This document shows positions 49,202 to 49,400 of a stretch of DNA of 49,400 nucleotides, one piece after another; the stretch's first letter is position 1, and each line of letters begins with the position of its first letter. Source of the stretch: Lachnospiraceae bacterium MD329 (GTDB taxonomy: Bacteria > Bacillota > Clostridia > UBA1381); assembly GCA_010206265.1 (NCBI GenBank), contig VIQV01000020.1, forward strand, positions 1 to 49,400, in the 5' to 3' direction. The notes beneath the pieces are model-generated. The model was given only the letters and a program-made list of their open reading frames with translations, was not told where the DNA came from and made no database searches. A program made the translations under genes and the position numbers.

Positions 49202-49400
49202 AGGCGGCATGATTTTTTCGCAGTTTTTCTTCGTAAGCGCATGGAGTCAGCCAGCCGATTCCTGAATGAGGACGCACGGTGTTGTAAAACGCCTCGATGT
49301 AGGCAAATATATCGGCTTGTGCCTCGTTTCTTGTGCGGTAATGCTTCAAATGAACCAATTCACATTTGAGACAGCTGAAGAAATTCTCGGCAACCGCGTT
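49200..49400 (-). CDS. IS3-family transposase OrfB, C-terminal end (partial)
   Basis: 67 codons on the minus strand from the right edge to TGA at 49202-49200. NAVAENFFSCLKCELVH contains the last Glu of the DDE triad (AENFF), then RTRNEAQADIFAYIEAFYNTVRPHSGIGWLTPCAYE, the usual end of IS150/IS3-type integrases (YN..R.HS..G..TP..Y). Only the end of the rve domain is within the window. Confidence 0.9.
   Translation of the reverse strand, partial: NAVAENFFSCLKCELVHLKHYRTRNEAQADIFAYIEAFYNTVRPHSGIGWLTPCAYEEKLRKNHAA

Larger units (their letters stand above)
49102..49400 (-). mobile_element. IS3-family insertion sequence, right part (runs off the window)
   Basis: The element's terminal sequence starts at TGAGCCCTTCCCGAAAA (49102), where the RHS frame stops being RHS-like. 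The transposase tail lies inward on the minus strand. The outer TG is typical of IS3 ends. The other end, target duplication and orfA are outside the window. Confidence 0.7.

Noticed and set aside
49166..49369. 67-codon plus-strand open frame in the IS3 region
   Set aside because: It is the complement of the OrfB tail; the minus-strand frame has the transposase motifs.
1..49400. CRISPR array, rRNA operon, prophage or replication origin
   Set aside because: I saw no regularly spaced repeats, no rRNA signature, no phage structural or integrase genes and no DnaA-box cluster.

Overview
The window looks like a chromosomal segment of a Gram-positive anaerobe of the Firmicutes, most likely class Clostridia. 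The reasons are PolC-type replicative polymerase; the order SRP RNA-dnaX-yaaK-recR, ylxM-ffh-rpsP-khpA-rimM-trmD and tepA-ylzJ as in Bacillus relatives; a single-chain FGAM synthase; csaB-type wall-polymer pyruvylation; strong AGGAGG ribosome sites with TTGACA/TATAAT promoters; and oxygen-defence genes of obligate anaerobes (rubrerythrin, superoxide reductase, a 2-hydroxyacyl-CoA dehydratase-activase giant). No 16S rRNA is present, so the genus cannot be named. Both edges lie in insertion sequences (the tail of an IS110-type transposase on the left, the tail of an IS3-type transposase on the right).

Layout. 1-3.4 kb: IS110 remnant, an autoregulated-looking MocR regulator, tRNA-Gly, and a polytopic membrane glycosyltransferase-like protein. 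3.4-15.4 kb: purL, a metallo-beta-lactamase-fold hydrolase, polC, a secreted copper-amine-oxidase-N-domain protein and a MATE exporter. 15.4-23 kb (minus strand): a 1433-residue dehydratase-activase-like protein, then recR, ybaB, dnaX and the SRP RNA. 23-28.6 kb: a small conserved protein, RNase M5, and a translation/secretion operon ylxM-ffh-rpsP-khpA-rimM-trmD ending in an SPL-type radical SAM enzyme. 28.7-32.3 kb: small regulators with elaborate control regions, metA, an N-acetyltransferase behind a leader-peptide/terminator region, tepA and ylzJ. 32.3-37 kb: tyrS with an unusual hairpin between its Shine-Dalgarno and start codon, a secreted papain-like protease and an NSS-family sodium symporter. 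37.2-45 kb: a six-gene envelope-polymer operon (GT4-CsaB fusion, MurJ flippase, O-antigen-ligase-type protein, second GT4, two DUF4330-like anchored proteins). 45-47 kb: three very small conserved-looking proteins, rubrerythrin and desulfoferrodoxin. 47-49.4 kb: a YD/RHS-repeat gene fragment without a start codon, cut at its 3' end by an IS3-family element.

The most interesting material is regulatory rather than a new protein machine: (i) the roughly 200-nt leader of the GNAT gene, with a perfect consensus promoter, a 15-codon leader ORF with a strong ribosome site, a stem-loop and a terminator-like hairpin, which looks like a ribosome-mediated attenuator; (ii) a nested hairpin sitting exactly between the AGGAGG and AUG of tyrS, with two mutually exclusive pairings; (iii) a perfect 17-bp inverted repeat carrying a ribosome site in each arm around divergent promoter elements; (iv) a promoter-to-terminator unit with no gene at 19.84-19.98 kb; and (v) a MocR regulator whose expected PLP-binding lysine is arginine. 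All coordinates come from reading the sequence; family names come from motif recognition without database searches.
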